Position numbers and translations under genes: made by a program
The notes under the pieces: generated by a model
What the model saw: only the letters and a program-made list of their open reading frames with translations
Database searches by the model: none
What the model was told of the DNA's origin: nothing
Assembly: GCF_014695715.1 (NCBI RefSeq)
Contig: NZ_JACJOT010000007.1
Coordinates: forward strand, 62,001-126,000
Source of the DNA: Microcoleus sp. FACHB-68
GTDB taxonomy: Bacteria > Cyanobacteriota > Cyanobacteriia > Cyanobacteriales > Oscillatoriaceae
Reading direction: 5' to 3'
Length of the DNA stretch: 64,000 nt
Shown here: positions 35,797 through 45,403 of the stretch, piece after piece
Layout: each line of letters starts with the position of its first letter
Position numbering within the stretch: position 1 is the first letter of the stretch

Positions 35797-37194
35797 TTAC
35801 TTGCCAATGCAAAACCGGCTGAAAATTCTATCTAAAACTGATTCAGTGACTTCTTCGCCGGTGATTTCTCCTAACGCTTGAATTGCTCCGCGCAAGTCAA
35901 TTGTCCAGAAATCAAGCGGAAGCTGATTTCCAATGGTGGCGCTGACTTGTTCTAAAGCAGCCTTGGCGCGAGTCAGTGCCGCAGCTTGCCGCTGATTGAT
36001 TGCTAAATCTAGGTTTGCAGCTTGTAGGTTGCCGGCATTAACTGCTTCTAAAATCGCTTTTTCTAAGTCTTCAATGCCTTGATTTTGAGCCGCAGATGTA
36101 AAGATTTTAGAGTCTAGGTTTTGAATTTTGGAGTGTAATTCTGTTTTTTCTGCTGCTTCTAACAAATCGGTTTTGTTGATAACTAAAATTACCGGACGAT
36201 GCTTGACTTGTTCGTAAATCTCCTGATCTTCGGGTGTCCAACCGGCACCGGCATCAATGGTTAATAGCACCAAATCAGCCGCCTGAGCAACCGAGCGTGA
36301 CCGTTCCACCCCAATCTTTTCCACCACATCAACCGTATCTCGGATGCCGGCAGTATCGAGTACCTGCACCGGCACTCCCCGAACCACCAACTGAGACTCC
36401 ACCACATCACGCGTCGTGCCTGGGAGATCCGTGACAATTGCCCGATCACTGCGACTCCAAGCATTCAGCAAACTCGACTTCCCCACATTTGGACGCCCGA
36501 CAATTGCCACCTTTAAGCCGGTTCGCAGCAATTCTCCCCGATCAGCGGTTGCGAGAATCCTTGACAGTTTATCTAATATATGGTTTATTTCTGCGATAAC
36601 TTCCGGCTCATTCAAGGGCGGCAAATCTTCCTCAAAATCAATCCGCGCCTCAATTTCTGCCAAAACATCCAAGCAAGCTGTCCGCAATTGGCGAATGGGA
36701 GTGGCTAATTTGCCTTGTAAACCGGCAAGAGCAGCTTGAGCGGCTGCCGGTGATTGCGCCCCCACTAAATCTGAAATACTTTCCGCCTGAGTCAAATCGA
36801 GCCGGCCATTCAAAAACGCTCGCAGGGTAAACTCTCCAGGTTGTGCCAGCCTCGCCCCTAACTCCAAACACAACTGCAATACCTGCTGCACCGGCATAAT
36901 TCCCCCGTGGCAGTGAAACTCCACCACATCCTCACAGGTGTAAGAACGCGGCGCTTTCATAATCAGCAACAGCGCTTCATCCACAACCTGCTGACTTTGA
37001 GGATGACGGATATAACCATAAAGAATTCGGTGACTTTCCCAACTCTGCCGGCCTCCTGGCGCGTGAAACAAAGTTTTGGCAATTTCCAGCGCTTGCTCTC
37101 CCGATAGCCGCACGATCCCGATACTGCCCTGTTGCGGCGCAATTGCCGTGGCGATGGCTGCAATCGTTGCCCCTTGCGTGAATGTCTCTGACAT
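35797..37194 (-). CDS. mnmE: tRNA modification GTPase MnmE
   Basis: MnmE, with MnmG, installs carboxymethylaminomethyl groups on U34 of certain tRNAs. The 465-residue product is complete. It has the N-terminal formyl-THF-binding domain ([27 protein letters not shown]), a helical domain, and the inserted G domain with G1 [10 protein letters not shown]3 DTAGI and G4 NKTD. It ends with the invariant FCIGK, whose Cys is catalytic. The start ATG at 37194 is conventional. It is single on this strand, divergent from the kinase gene that follows. Confidence 0.97.
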   Translation of the reverse strand: MSETFTQGATIAAIATAIAPQQGSIGIVRLSGEQALEIAKTLFHAPGGRQSWESHRILYGYIRHPQSQQVVDEALLLIMKAPRSYTCEDVVEFHCHGGIMPVQQVLQLCLELGARLAQPGEFTLRAFLNGRLDLTQAESISDLVGAQSPAAAQAALAGLQGKLATPIRQLRTACLDVLAEIEARIDFEEDLPPLNEPEVIAEINHILDKLSRILATADRGELLRTGLKVAIVGRPNVGKSSLLNAWSRSDRAIVTDLPGTTRDVVESQLVVRGVPVQVLDTAGIRDTVDVVEKIGVERSRSVAQAADLVLLTIDAGAGWTPEDQEIYEQVKHRPVILVINKTDLLEAAEKTELHSKIQNLDSKIFTSAAQNQGIEDLEKAILEAVNAGNLQAANLDLAINQRQAAALTRAKAALEQVSATIGNQLPLDFWTIDLRGAIQALGEITGEEVTESVLDRIFSRFCIGK

Positions 37195-37402
37195 CGTTCC
37201 CCCTGCCTCTATAAAATTAAATCTTCAGTTCGCTTCAATCACACGCGCCCTTTTCTAAAAATAAAGATAAACACCCACCGACGCTAAGCCCCGACTAGAA
37301 ACTTAGGGAAAAATAGAAGTTGTGGGCAGGAGGCGAAGCGGCAACACCCGGCATTTCACTCTCCTGTCAGACCATTGACCCATATCAGGCACGGGGGCAG
37401 TT

Positions 37403-39559
37403 GTGATTGGCAAACTATTAGATGGACGTTACCGGATTACTGAAGTTTTAGGATCAGGTGCCTTTGGACAAACTTATCTGGCAGAAGACACTCGCCGGCC
37501 TGGAAATCCTCAATGTGTGGTCAAGCAACTGTGCCCAACCAATAACGGCTCAAAATCCCTGCAAGCCGCTCACCGGCTGTTTAAACGAGAGGCAGAAACC
37601 CTAGAAAAACTGGGAAGACACAACAAAATTCCCCAGCTTTTAGCGTATTTTGCCGAAAATCAGCGATTTTATCTCGTTAAAGAGTTTACGCAGGGACATC
37701 CCGTCACGCAAGAAATTGTAGCCGGTGTCCCTTTATCAGAAGAACAAGTGGCCGGCATCTTGGTAGAGGTACTAGAAATTTTAGTCTTCGTGCACGGCAA
37801 TCGTGTGATTCACCGAGACATCAAACCGGCAAACTTAATTCGGCGTGCTGGTGACAACCGATTAGTGTTAATCGACTTTGGATCGGTTAAAGAAATTACC
37901 GCTCAAATCGCCCAGGGACAAGGCCCGTGGACCATTGCCGCCGGCACGCCTGCTTATATGCCGGTGGAACAATTTCAAGGAAACCCCCAATTTAACAGCG
38001 ATATCTACGCCCTTGGCATGATTGCCGTGCAAGCCCTCACCGGCCTACCTGCTACCGACTTACCCAAACTTCAAGACCCCAACACCGGCAAAATCACCTG
38101 GCGGCATCGAGCGATCGTCAGCTCACAACTGGCAGATATCATCGACAAAATGGTACACCACCACTATGGTCAGCGCTACCAATCAGCCGCCGCCGTCTTG
38201 GCTCATTTAAACAAGCTGCCGACCCTCTCACAACTGCCACCGCCACCAGAAACGATTGTTACTCAGAACGACCCACCGCTCCGGCAATTGCCCCTAAACC
38301 GCTCGATTTTGGCAGCAATCGTGGCATTTGTGGTCTTGTCGGGACTGTTTCTGCTGTCCCTGCGTCCCGACACCACCAAGTCCCAAGGATTTTACACGCG
38401 TGGATTAAAGCGGGCGGAAAGCGGGGATCAGGAAGGGGCAATTGCGGAATACACCCGCGCCATTCAATTCAATCGCAACAACGCGGAGGCTTATTACAAA
38501 CGGGGAAATGCTTACTACGATTTGGGGGAACTAGACAAAGCGATTGAGGATTACGATGAAGCAATTGAGCGAAATCCCAACTACGCCGACGCCTACTACA
38601 ACCGAGGACTCGCTCAATATGATCGCGGCAACCAGCGCGGTGCAATTGAGGATTTCAACGAGGTGATTCGCCTTCACCCCCAAGATAGCGGGGCTTACTA
38701 TAAAAGGGGGATCGCCTACTTTGACCTCAAAGATTACCGCACCGCGATTCAAGATTACACGGAAGCAATTCGGCTTAACCCCGATGATGCAAAAGCTTAC
38801 CAGGCAAGGGGAATCGCTCGTTTGGCGACGGACAATAAGCAGCCGGCGCTAGAAGATCACACGAAAGCAATTTTGCTCGCGCCTGATGATGCGGATGCTT
38901 ACTACAGCCGGGGCAGAGCACGCTTTTTTTTGGCAGATTATCAAGGGGCGGTAGAGGATTATACCGAGGCGATTGGGCGAAATCCTAAGCAAGCCCAAGC
39001 CTATAGCAATCGCTGCGGTGCATATTTAAATTTGGGTCAACATGGAAAAGCGATTGCCGATTGTACTGAGGCGATCAAGCTGAATCCTAATGATGAGGTC
39101 GCTTATGATAATCGTTGTATTGCCCAGCACAATGCCGGTCAGTACAAACAAGCGATTGAGGACTGCAGCCAAGCAATTCGGATTAATGCCGGCAATCCTA
39201 AAGCCTATAGTAATCGCGGGTTGGCAAAGGCTGCTGCCGGCGATAGTGCCGGTGCAATTGAAGACTACACCCAGGCAATTCGCCTTAATCCCAGCGATTC
39301 CGTTGCCTACAGCAATCGCGCCGTTGCCCAGTCTAAGCGAGGAAATTATGCCGGTGCAATTGCTGATTATGCCCAAGCGCTGCGGCTGAGTCCCACGTTT
39401 GCCGGTGCTTATTTAGGACGTGGACTTGCCCGTGCTCAGATGGGAGATCGAGCCGGTGCGATTGAAGATGTACAAAAAGCCGCTACGCTTTATTTAGAGC
39501 AAGGCAGGCCGAGTGAGTACAAGGAAGCTCAGCAGCAGCTCAACAAGCTGCGGCAATAG
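37403..39559 (+). CDS. Serine/threonine protein kinase with C-terminal TPRs
   Basis: A 718-residue kinase. The catalytic domain (about 1-270) has the glycine loop GSGAFG, lysine K41 in VVKQL, HRDIKPANL with D139, DFG at 158-160 and the GTPAYMPVEQ activation segment end, so it should be active. A membrane helix near 300-320 separates the cytosolic kinase from about ten TPR units (AYYKRG...AIEDY pattern, 34-residue spacing). The start is a GTG. The following gene is a paralogue in which the catalytic residues are altered, and a third TPR gene comes after it. Confidence 0.93.
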   Translation: MIGKLLDGRYRITEVLGSGAFGQTYLAEDTRRPGNPQCVVKQLCPTNNGSKSLQAAHRLFKREAETLEKLGRHNKIPQLLAYFAENQRFYLVKEFTQGHPVTQEIVAGVPLSEEQVAGILVEVLEILVFVHGNRVIHRDIKPANLIRRAGDNRLVLIDFGSVKEITAQIAQGQGPWTIAAGTPAYMPVEQFQGNPQFNSDIYALGMIAVQALTGLPATDLPKLQDPNTGKITWRHRAIVSSQLADIIDKMVHHHYGQRYQSAAAVLAHLNKLPTLSQLPPPPETIVTQNDPPLRQLPLNRSILAAIVAFVVLSGLFLLSLRPDTTKSQGFYTRGLKRAESGDQEGAIAEYTRAIQFNRNNAEAYYKRGNAYYDLGELDKAIEDYDEAIERNPNYADAYYNRGLAQYDRGNQRGAIEDFNEVIRLHPQDSGAYYKRGIAYFDLKDYRTAIQDYTEAIRLNPDDAKAYQARGIARLATDNKQPALEDHTKAILLAPDDADAYYSRGRARFFLADYQGAVEDYTEAIGRNPKQAQAYSNRCGAYLNLGQHGKAIADCTEAIKLNPNDEVAYDNRCIAQHNAGQYKQAIEDCSQAIRINAGNPKAYSNRGLAKAAAGDSAGAIEDYTQAIRLNPSDSVAYSNRAVAQSKRGNYAGAIADYAQALRLSPTFAGAYLGRGLARAQMGDRAGAIEDVQKAATLYLEQGRPSEYKEAQQQLNKLRQ

Positions 39560-39743
39560 CGAGGTAGGAGGGGGAAACATCAACGGATAAATATTGACCT
39601 CAATGCAGAGATTTTGTGCGCGGATGTTTTGCCCCTACGAGATATTTTTCTCCCTCTCTTCCTCTCTCCCGCTTCTATCCCCTTGCCCCGTTAGCCCATA
39701 CAATTTTTTGCCAGAATCTACGAAAAATGGCTAGGGTGTTGTG

Positions 39744-41939
39744 ATGATTGGCCAACTTTTAGATCGACGTTACCGACTTATTAAACTTTTAGGATCAAAT
39801 ACATTTCGACAAACCTATCTGGCTGCGGATACACACCGGCCCGGTTATCCTCAATGTGTGGTTAAGCAATTGCGCCCACCCAATAACCACCCCAGAACGT
39901 TTAATATCATTCAACTTTTATTTAAAAAAAAGGCAGAAATTCTCGAAAAGCTGGGCAAGCATGACCAAATTCCTCAACTCTTAGCTTTTTTTGAAGAAAA
40001 TAAAGACTTTTATATTGTTGAAGAATTTATTGCCGGCCAATCTTTAGCCGATGAACTTGTCGTCGGTGTACCTTTGTCTGAAGACCAAGTGTTTCGCCTC
40101 CTGCAAGAAATTTTAGTAATTTTAGTTTTTGTCCATCATCAAGGCGTAATTCACCGAGATATTCATCCAGAAAATATCATTAGACGCCAATTAGATGGCA
40201 GATTGGTTTTAATTAACTTTGAAGCGATTCAAGAAAGCACTTCTCAACCCTCTAATTCTCAAAGTGGACAGTTGGCAAGCTCACTTGGTGACTCGCCTTA
40301 CAAACCGATTGAACAACTCCAAGGCAATCCCGTTTATAACAGCGATATTTATGCTTTGGGGATTATTAGCATTCAAGCATTAACCGGCTTGCCGGCAGAA
40401 GATTTAACCAAACTGCAAAATTCTGATCCATCTCATGTCGGTGAATTACTTTGGCGACACCGAACACAAGTCAGTCAAGAATTAGCAGACATCCTCGATA
40501 AAATGATTGTATCTGACTGGAGATATCGCTATCAAACTGCGATTGAGGTTCTCACTGATTTAAATCATATTGGAAACACCTCTGGAAACAGCCAGCCTCT
40601 GCAAATGTTGGTAACGCTTGAGCAAAACGATAGCAAACGCCGGCATCGTTTATGGGAAACCGGCTTTAGGCAAAAACTTTTGCTGATTGTGGCAGCTTTA
40701 GCTGCATTAATGGCGATTGCCGGTTTGGGCTTAGGATTTCACCGGCAAGCACAGCAAAAGGCAAGCAATTTAAAAATTAGTGAGTTAGAAAACGCCAGCG
40801 ACACCGATCACCTAGGGGCAATTCAGAGCTATAACCAAGCAATCCAACTCAATCCTAATAACGCAGAAGTTTACTACAAACGCGGAAATTCTAATTATGA
40901 TTTGGGAAACTTGGAGGAGGCGAAGGCGGATTACACCCAGGCAATTCGCCTTGATTCCAAGCACGCCAAAGCCTACCAGAATCGAGGACTTGTTTATTCT
41001 GACTTAACAGATTATCGGGCAGCAATTGATGATTATAATCAGGCAATTCTCTTGAAGCCTAATGATGCAGCAGCTTACGAAAAACGAGGTCAGGCTTATT
41101 TTAATTTAAATGATTATAAGGCAGCCATTGAAGACTACACTCAGGTAATTCGCCTTAATAATCAGGATGCGGTTGCTTATATCAATCGCGGGTTAGCACG
41201 TTCTGCTGCCGGCGATAAACAAGGGGCACTCGCAGATTATACTCAAGCCATTCGCATCGATCCTGACAGCGGAGATGCTTTCTATAGCAGAGGCAGAGTT
41301 CGCTTTTATTTAGCAGATTATCAGGGGGCGATGGAAGATTATACGGATGCTATTCGAGTTAATCCTAAATTTGCAGATGCTTATATTAATCGATGCAGTG
41401 CCCTATTAAATTTGGGGCAATATCAGAAAGCGGCTGCGGATTGTACCCAAGCGCTTAAATTCACTCCGAATGATGCGATTGCTTATGGAAATCGCTGTAT
41501 TGCCTACTTTAATTTACGGGATTATCAAAAAGCAATTGAGGACTGCACCCAGGCAATCGGGCTAGATTCTAACAATTCTAAAGCTTACAGCAACCGAGGT
41601 CTAGCTCGTGCTGCTGCTAACGATAAATCAGGGGCAATTGATGATTTTACAAAAGCAATTCGCACCGATCCCAGTGATGCTGTTGCTTACAGCAATCGCG
41701 CCGAGGTTCACTCAGATTTAGGAAATTATAGTAGTGCAATTGAGGATTACACCCAAGCAATTCGATTGAAGCAAGATCATAATGGAGCTTATTATGGCAG
41801 AGGTTTAATTCGCGCTCGCATGGGTGATAAACAGGGCGCGATTGAGGATTTTCAAAAATCTGCTAAATTATGCATCGATCAAGGCAATACGGGTTGTTAT
41901 AACGATGCTCAGTACCAAATTAAAAAGTTGCAGTCGTAA
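39744..41939 (+). CDS. Predicted pseudokinase with C-terminal TPRs
   Basis: A 731-residue tandem paralogue of the kinase at 37.4 kb, alignable position by position. From the chosen ATG, K41 and D139 are kept, but the HRDIKP lysine is H141 (HRDIHPENI), the metal-binding Asp of DFG is N158 (INFEAI), and the glycine loop GSGAFG has become GSNTFR. Catalysis is therefore unlikely, and a scaffold or nucleotide-sensor role is inferred. A membrane helix (about 310-330) and roughly ten TPRs follow. A GTG one codon earlier (39741) is an alternative start. Confidence 0.9.
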   Translation: MIGQLLDRRYRLIKLLGSNTFRQTYLAADTHRPGYPQCVVKQLRPPNNHPRTFNIIQLLFKKKAEILEKLGKHDQIPQLLAFFEENKDFYIVEEFIAGQSLADELVVGVPLSEDQVFRLLQEILVILVFVHHQGVIHRDIHPENIIRRQLDGRLVLINFEAIQESTSQPSNSQSGQLASSLGDSPYKPIEQLQGNPVYNSDIYALGIISIQALTGLPAEDLTKLQNSDPSHVGELLWRHRTQVSQELADILDKMIVSDWRYRYQTAIEVLTDLNHIGNTSGNSQPLQMLVTLEQNDSKRRHRLWETGFRQKLLLIVAALAALMAIAGLGLGFHRQAQQKASNLKISELENASDTDHLGAIQSYNQAIQLNPNNAEVYYKRGNSNYDLGNLEEAKADYTQAIRLDSKHAKAYQNRGLVYSDLTDYRAAIDDYNQAILLKPNDAAAYEKRGQAYFNLNDYKAAIEDYTQVIRLNNQDAVAYINRGLARSAAGDKQGALADYTQAIRIDPDSGDAFYSRGRVRFYLADYQGAMEDYTDAIRVNPKFADAYINRCSALLNLGQYQKAAADCTQALKFTPNDAIAYGNRCIAYFNLRDYQKAIEDCTQAIGLDSNNSKAYSNRGLARAAANDKSGAIDDFTKAIRTDPSDAVAYSNRAEVHSDLGNYSSAIEDYTQAIRLKQDHNGAYYGRGLIRARMGDKQGAIEDFQKSAKLCIDQGNTGCYNDAQYQIKKLQS

Positions 41940-42059
41940 TCATACGCGTCAGATATTGTAGCCCTAGGCTATAGTGATGTTGATGGGTTAAAACTACTTC
42001 TGTATTGCAAAAAGTCTAAAATAATATCAGTCGCCGGTATAGCAAAGTAGAAATAGACA

Positions 42060-43322
42060 ATGGATCGGGAATTCTATAATCGAGGATTAGAAAAAGCGCG
42101 TCAAGGAGATCACCCAGGCGCAATTCAGGAATTTAACCGTGCCTTGCGAATTAATCCTGACTTTGCGGAAGCTTACCACAAGCGAGGGTTGGCACGCTTT
42201 GACAGTGGAGATGCACGGGAGGCAATTGCGGATTACACGCAAGCTTTGTCCCTACAACCGGCGAATCTTGACGTTTACTTCAGCCGGGGAATCGCTCATT
42301 TGGCGTTGGCAGAGGCACCGGCAGCCATTGAGGATGCCTTGCAAGCTTTACGCATTGATGCCAATTATGCGCCGGCTTATCGGCTTCAGGGTAGCGCTTA
42401 CCGCCGGCAGGGAGACATCCAAGCAGCGATTACCAGTTTTAAACAAGCGGCAGAATTATATCTTGAGCAAAAGGATGCCGTAAATTGTCGTAAATGTCTG
42501 GATACTGTCAAACAACTTCAGCCGGCACCTTTAGTGAAGGAAGAGACTCAAACGCCGCTGCCCATTGGGGAACATAAAGAATTTTTTAATCAAATCTTGC
42601 AAAGGTTTGAGAAAGGAGATAAACGGGGCGTTATTGAAGATTTAAATTGGGCGTTGAAAGTCGATCCTCAAGATGCTCAAGCTTACCGATGCCGAGGAAT
42701 TGTTCGTTATAAGCAAGAAGATTACCGAGGCGCAATTTCTGATTTAAACCAAGCTTTACGATTAAATTCCCAGGATGTTGTTGTTTATCATTACCGGGGG
42801 ATGGTGCGTTCTCAAATGGGAGATCATCACGGTGCAATTGCTGATCTAAACCAAGCCTTGCAAATTCTACCGGCATCTGGGAAGGTTTATGTTGCCAGAG
42901 GCAATGCTTATCGGGCAGTTGCTAATTATCAGGGAGCGATTAAAGATTATACGCAAGCACTGCAAATTAATCCTGATGATGCAGAAGCTTATTACAACCG
43001 GGGGATTGCTCAATCTTGTTTAGAAGAAATGAAAGCAGCGATTGAAGATTATCAAAATGCTGCTAAATTGTTTTGCGATAAGGAAGACTGGGTTAACTAT
43101 CAAAAAGCGCTGGATAGTCTGAAATTAATTCAAGCTTCCGTGCCGAAACAAACGGCTGCCGGTGTTGCTAATCCTTTAAGACAAAAACTTTTGCGGATGG
43201 TTGGAGGTTATTGGGAAATTGCTGAGCGCTTAATTGAGCATGAGAGGGAAAATTTTCCCGATATGCCTGAAGAGTGGTATTGGGAAAAGGTGATTTATGA
43301 TCTAGAGCGTGATCGGGAGTGA
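42060..43322 (+). CDS. TPR repeat protein
   Basis: A 420-residue soluble protein made almost wholly of tetratricopeptide repeats. They form two blocks (about residues 1-150 and 175-345) separated by a short linker, with the recurring FNRGLEKARQGDHPGAIQEF style. The last 60 residues are not TPR and end in charged helices. It follows the kinase/pseudokinase pair by 120 bases in the same direction and its repeats resemble theirs, so it may derive from the same duplication. No catalytic domain is present; a protein-protein adaptor role is inferred. Confidence 0.87.
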   Translation: MDREFYNRGLEKARQGDHPGAIQEFNRALRINPDFAEAYHKRGLARFDSGDAREAIADYTQALSLQPANLDVYFSRGIAHLALAEAPAAIEDALQALRIDANYAPAYRLQGSAYRRQGDIQAAITSFKQAAELYLEQKDAVNCRKCLDTVKQLQPAPLVKEETQTPLPIGEHKEFFNQILQRFEKGDKRGVIEDLNWALKVDPQDAQAYRCRGIVRYKQEDYRGAISDLNQALRLNSQDVVVYHYRGMVRSQMGDHHGAIADLNQALQILPASGKVYVARGNAYRAVANYQGAIKDYTQALQINPDDAEAYYNRGIAQSCLEEMKAAIEDYQNAAKLFCDKEDWVNYQKALDSLKLIQASVPKQTAAGVANPLRQKLLRMVGGYWEIAERLIEHERENFPDMPEEWYWEKVIYDLERDRE

Positions 43323-43355
43323 TGGGCTAGTTAGTGGATTTTAGAGAAGAGTTTT

Positions 43356-43540
43356 TTAACCGCAGATGCACGCAGATGAACGCAGATAAATACAGATGAA
43401 TACAGTAATTCTTCTTGGATTTTATCGGATTTTTTAACATTTTAAATAAAACATATTAAATTTAATCTTTCCTAATCCTAATCAATCTCTGCCACCACCC
43501 CTTAACCCATCTGCGTTCATCTGCGTGCATCTGCGGTTAA
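43356..43540. repeat. Perfect 32-bp inverted repeat pair (CGCAGAT family)
   Basis: The 32 bases at 43356-43387 (TTAACCGCAGATGCACGCAG and on) are the exact reverse complement of 43509-43540, enclosing 121 bases. The same unit occurs three times in direct orientation at 56532-56713. It looks like a dispersed, possibly mobilised, short repeat made of CGCAGAT-type 10-mers. It lies upstream of the GTPase gene. Confidence 0.9.
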
Positions 43541-43575
43541 AATAATCTGAAAAAAATATCAAGGAAACATCGGCT

Positions 43576-44757
43576 ATGTCAGAAAAAGATTACTCATTAG
43601 ATGAAGTTTTAGGAAGAATTGGCAATGCTTATCAAGAAGCAGAAAGCCATTTAGGGCAGTGTAATGTTTTGGTAATTGGGAAAACCGGCGTTGGCAAAAG
43701 CACTTTAATTAATGCGGTTTTTAAAGAACGTTTGGCAGAAACCGGCGTCGGCAAACCGATTACTCAAGGAATCCGGCAATATACTAAACAAGGATGCCCA
43801 ATCACGGTTTATGATACGCCAGGATTAGAACTGAATACAGAACAAATTGAACGGGTGCGGCTAGAAGTTGCCAAACTAATTGAAGATCAAAGAATGCAGG
43901 ATGCCAAACAACATATTCATGTTGTTTGGTATTGCATCAGTCATGAGGCACGCCGGTTTGAGGAAATTGAGGAAAGTTGGATTAAAGCGCTGGAATTGAA
44001 AGATGTGCCGGTGATTCTGGTTCTGACTCAAACAACTACGCAAAAGTCAAGTGAATTTTTCACTTATTTAGAAGGAAAAAATTTACCTGTTAGTCAAATT
44101 GTGCCGGTGATGGCACAGCCCAAAAAAGTTCACGATGACTTTCCGCCTGTAGAAATACACGGGTTAACACGGTTAGTCGAAGCAACTTTAGAACTTTTGC
44201 CGCAAATCGCAAAAAAGGCATTTGTTAGAGAACAAATCGCCAGTATTGAAATGAAGGCTAAAGAAGCATTAAAGTATGTCAATGCTTATGTCGCCGGCTC
44301 GTCTCTTATTGGGGCTTCTCCGATTCCTTTCTCGGATGCGCCACTATTAATGACGATGCAAACGGCAATGCTGGCAAATATTACAGTAATTTTTGGATTG
44401 CCATTTGATCGGGCTTTTATGAGTACGGTGGTGTCTGCAATTGTGGGTGCCGGCGGCATGGCAGCCGTGGGCAGAGCATTCGTGGGAAACTTACTTAAAA
44501 TGATACCTGGTGCCGGCTCGCTTGTGGGTGGAGTGATTGCCGGCTCAACGGCAGCAGCCCTAACAATGGGACTAGGTTTATCTTATATAGAAGTTTTGAA
44601 AATTTATCTAAGAGCCAAAATCAAGGGGGAAGAAATCTCTCGCCCAGACCTGACAAAAATGGTTGTAGACTTTTACAGAGATTATATGTCCTCTGGCCGG
44701 CAAACTTTGAAGGATGATGACAAATCGCCTCCACCGCGTGAAATAGACATTCAGTAA
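43576..44757 (+). CDS. GTPase with C-terminal DUF697-like hydrophobic domain
   Basis: A 393-residue protein. The G domain (about 28-215) has G1 GKTGVGKS (35-42), a PIT switch I, and G3 DTPG (80-83). The G4 position reads LTQTTTQK instead of NKxD, so guanine specificity may be achieved differently. Residues about 245-345 are hydrophobic and Gly/Ala-rich (AAVGRAFVGNLLKMIPGAGS), as in DUF697 membrane-associated GTPases. A basic/acidic C-terminus ends it. The upstream 250 bases hold the 32-bp inverted repeats. The cellular role is unknown. Confidence 0.87.
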   Translation: MSEKDYSLDEVLGRIGNAYQEAESHLGQCNVLVIGKTGVGKSTLINAVFKERLAETGVGKPITQGIRQYTKQGCPITVYDTPGLELNTEQIERVRLEVAKLIEDQRMQDAKQHIHVVWYCISHEARRFEEIEESWIKALELKDVPVILVLTQTTTQKSSEFFTYLEGKNLPVSQIVPVMAQPKKVHDDFPPVEIHGLTRLVEATLELLPQIAKKAFVREQIASIEMKAKEALKYVNAYVAGSSLIGASPIPFSDAPLLMTMQTAMLANITVIFGLPFDRAFMSTVVSAIVGAGGMAAVGRAFVGNLLKMIPGAGSLVGGVIAGSTAAALTMGLGLSYIEVLKIYLRAKIKGEEISRPDLTKMVVDFYRDYMSSGRQTLKDDDKSPPPREIDIQ

Positions 44758-44839
44758 GCTCCGGAACACGGTAAAATAAGCCAGCCACAGGTTGGTTTCC
44801 ATTCAGCAGATTTGCATTTTCAAGCTTCAGATTTACACA

Positions 44840-45160
44840 ATGTCCAAGATTTATACCGTTGAATTTCAACATCAAGGCAAAACCCACACCATTGAAGTCC
44901 CAGAAGATAAAACGATTCTTCAGGCTGCTTATGCAGCGGGCATAGATTTACCGAGTTCCTGCAATGCCGGCGTCTGTACCACCTGTGCTGCCCAGATTTT
45001 AAACGGGGGGAAGGTGGAACAAAGTGATGGCATGGGCGTGGGAACTGAACTTCAAGCAGAAGGCTATGCGCTGCTGTGTGTCGCTTATCCGCGATCCGAT
45101 CTCAAAATTGTTACGGAGAAAGAAGACGAGGTTTACCAACGGCAATTTGGTAAACCTTAA
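44840..45160 (+). CDS. Plant-type [2Fe-2S] ferredoxin
   Basis: A 106-residue electron carrier; the ATG at 44840 (MSKIYTVEFQHQGK) is preferred over an in-frame start 48 bases upstream. The cluster ligands are in CNAGVCTTCAAQ, with the fourth Cys in YALLCVAYP, the normal C-x4-C-x2-C...C spacing. A C-terminal tail (KEDEVYQRQFG) extends beyond classical PetF and marks a divergent ferredoxin subtype. It could serve a dedicated reductase rather than photosystem I. A small conserved gene and a DUF3326 gene follow closely. Confidence 0.93.
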   Translation: MSKIYTVEFQHQGKTHTIEVPEDKTILQAAYAAGIDLPSSCNAGVCTTCAAQILNGGKVEQSDGMGVGTELQAEGYALLCVAYPRSDLKIVTEKEDEVYQRQFGKP

Positions 45161-45205
45161 AAACTTCCCATCACACCTGATTAAATTAGTTTGAGGAATA
45201 CAACG

Positions 45206-45394
45206 ATGACGACGCACTTTATCACTGCCGAAATTGACTTGCAAGAGTCGCCGGTGCAAATGCAACAAGCGATTGAAGCGGAACTGCAAAAACGAGGTGA
45301 ACCGCTGCGCTGGGCTGTCACCGGCATCGATGCAGATTCACAAAAAGCCCAAGTAGAAGCCGTGGTGACTGTGGCTGCTGAAGCTAATCCCTAA
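45206..45394 (+). CDS. Small conserved hypothetical protein
   Basis: A 62-residue acidic protein. GAGG about eight bases upstream supports the ATG at 45206 (MTTHFITAEIDLQESPVQM); the frame extends five codons further to a TTG. The alternating pattern of a short alpha/beta fold is seen, but no known domain. It sits 45 bases after the ferredoxin and 9 bases before the DUF3326 gene, so the three are probably co-transcribed. Its function is not recognised. Confidence 0.75.
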   Translation: MTTHFITAEIDLQESPVQMQQAIEAELQKRGEPLRWAVTGIDADSQKAQVEAVVTVAAEANP

Positions 45395-45403
45395 AATATC
45401 AAG

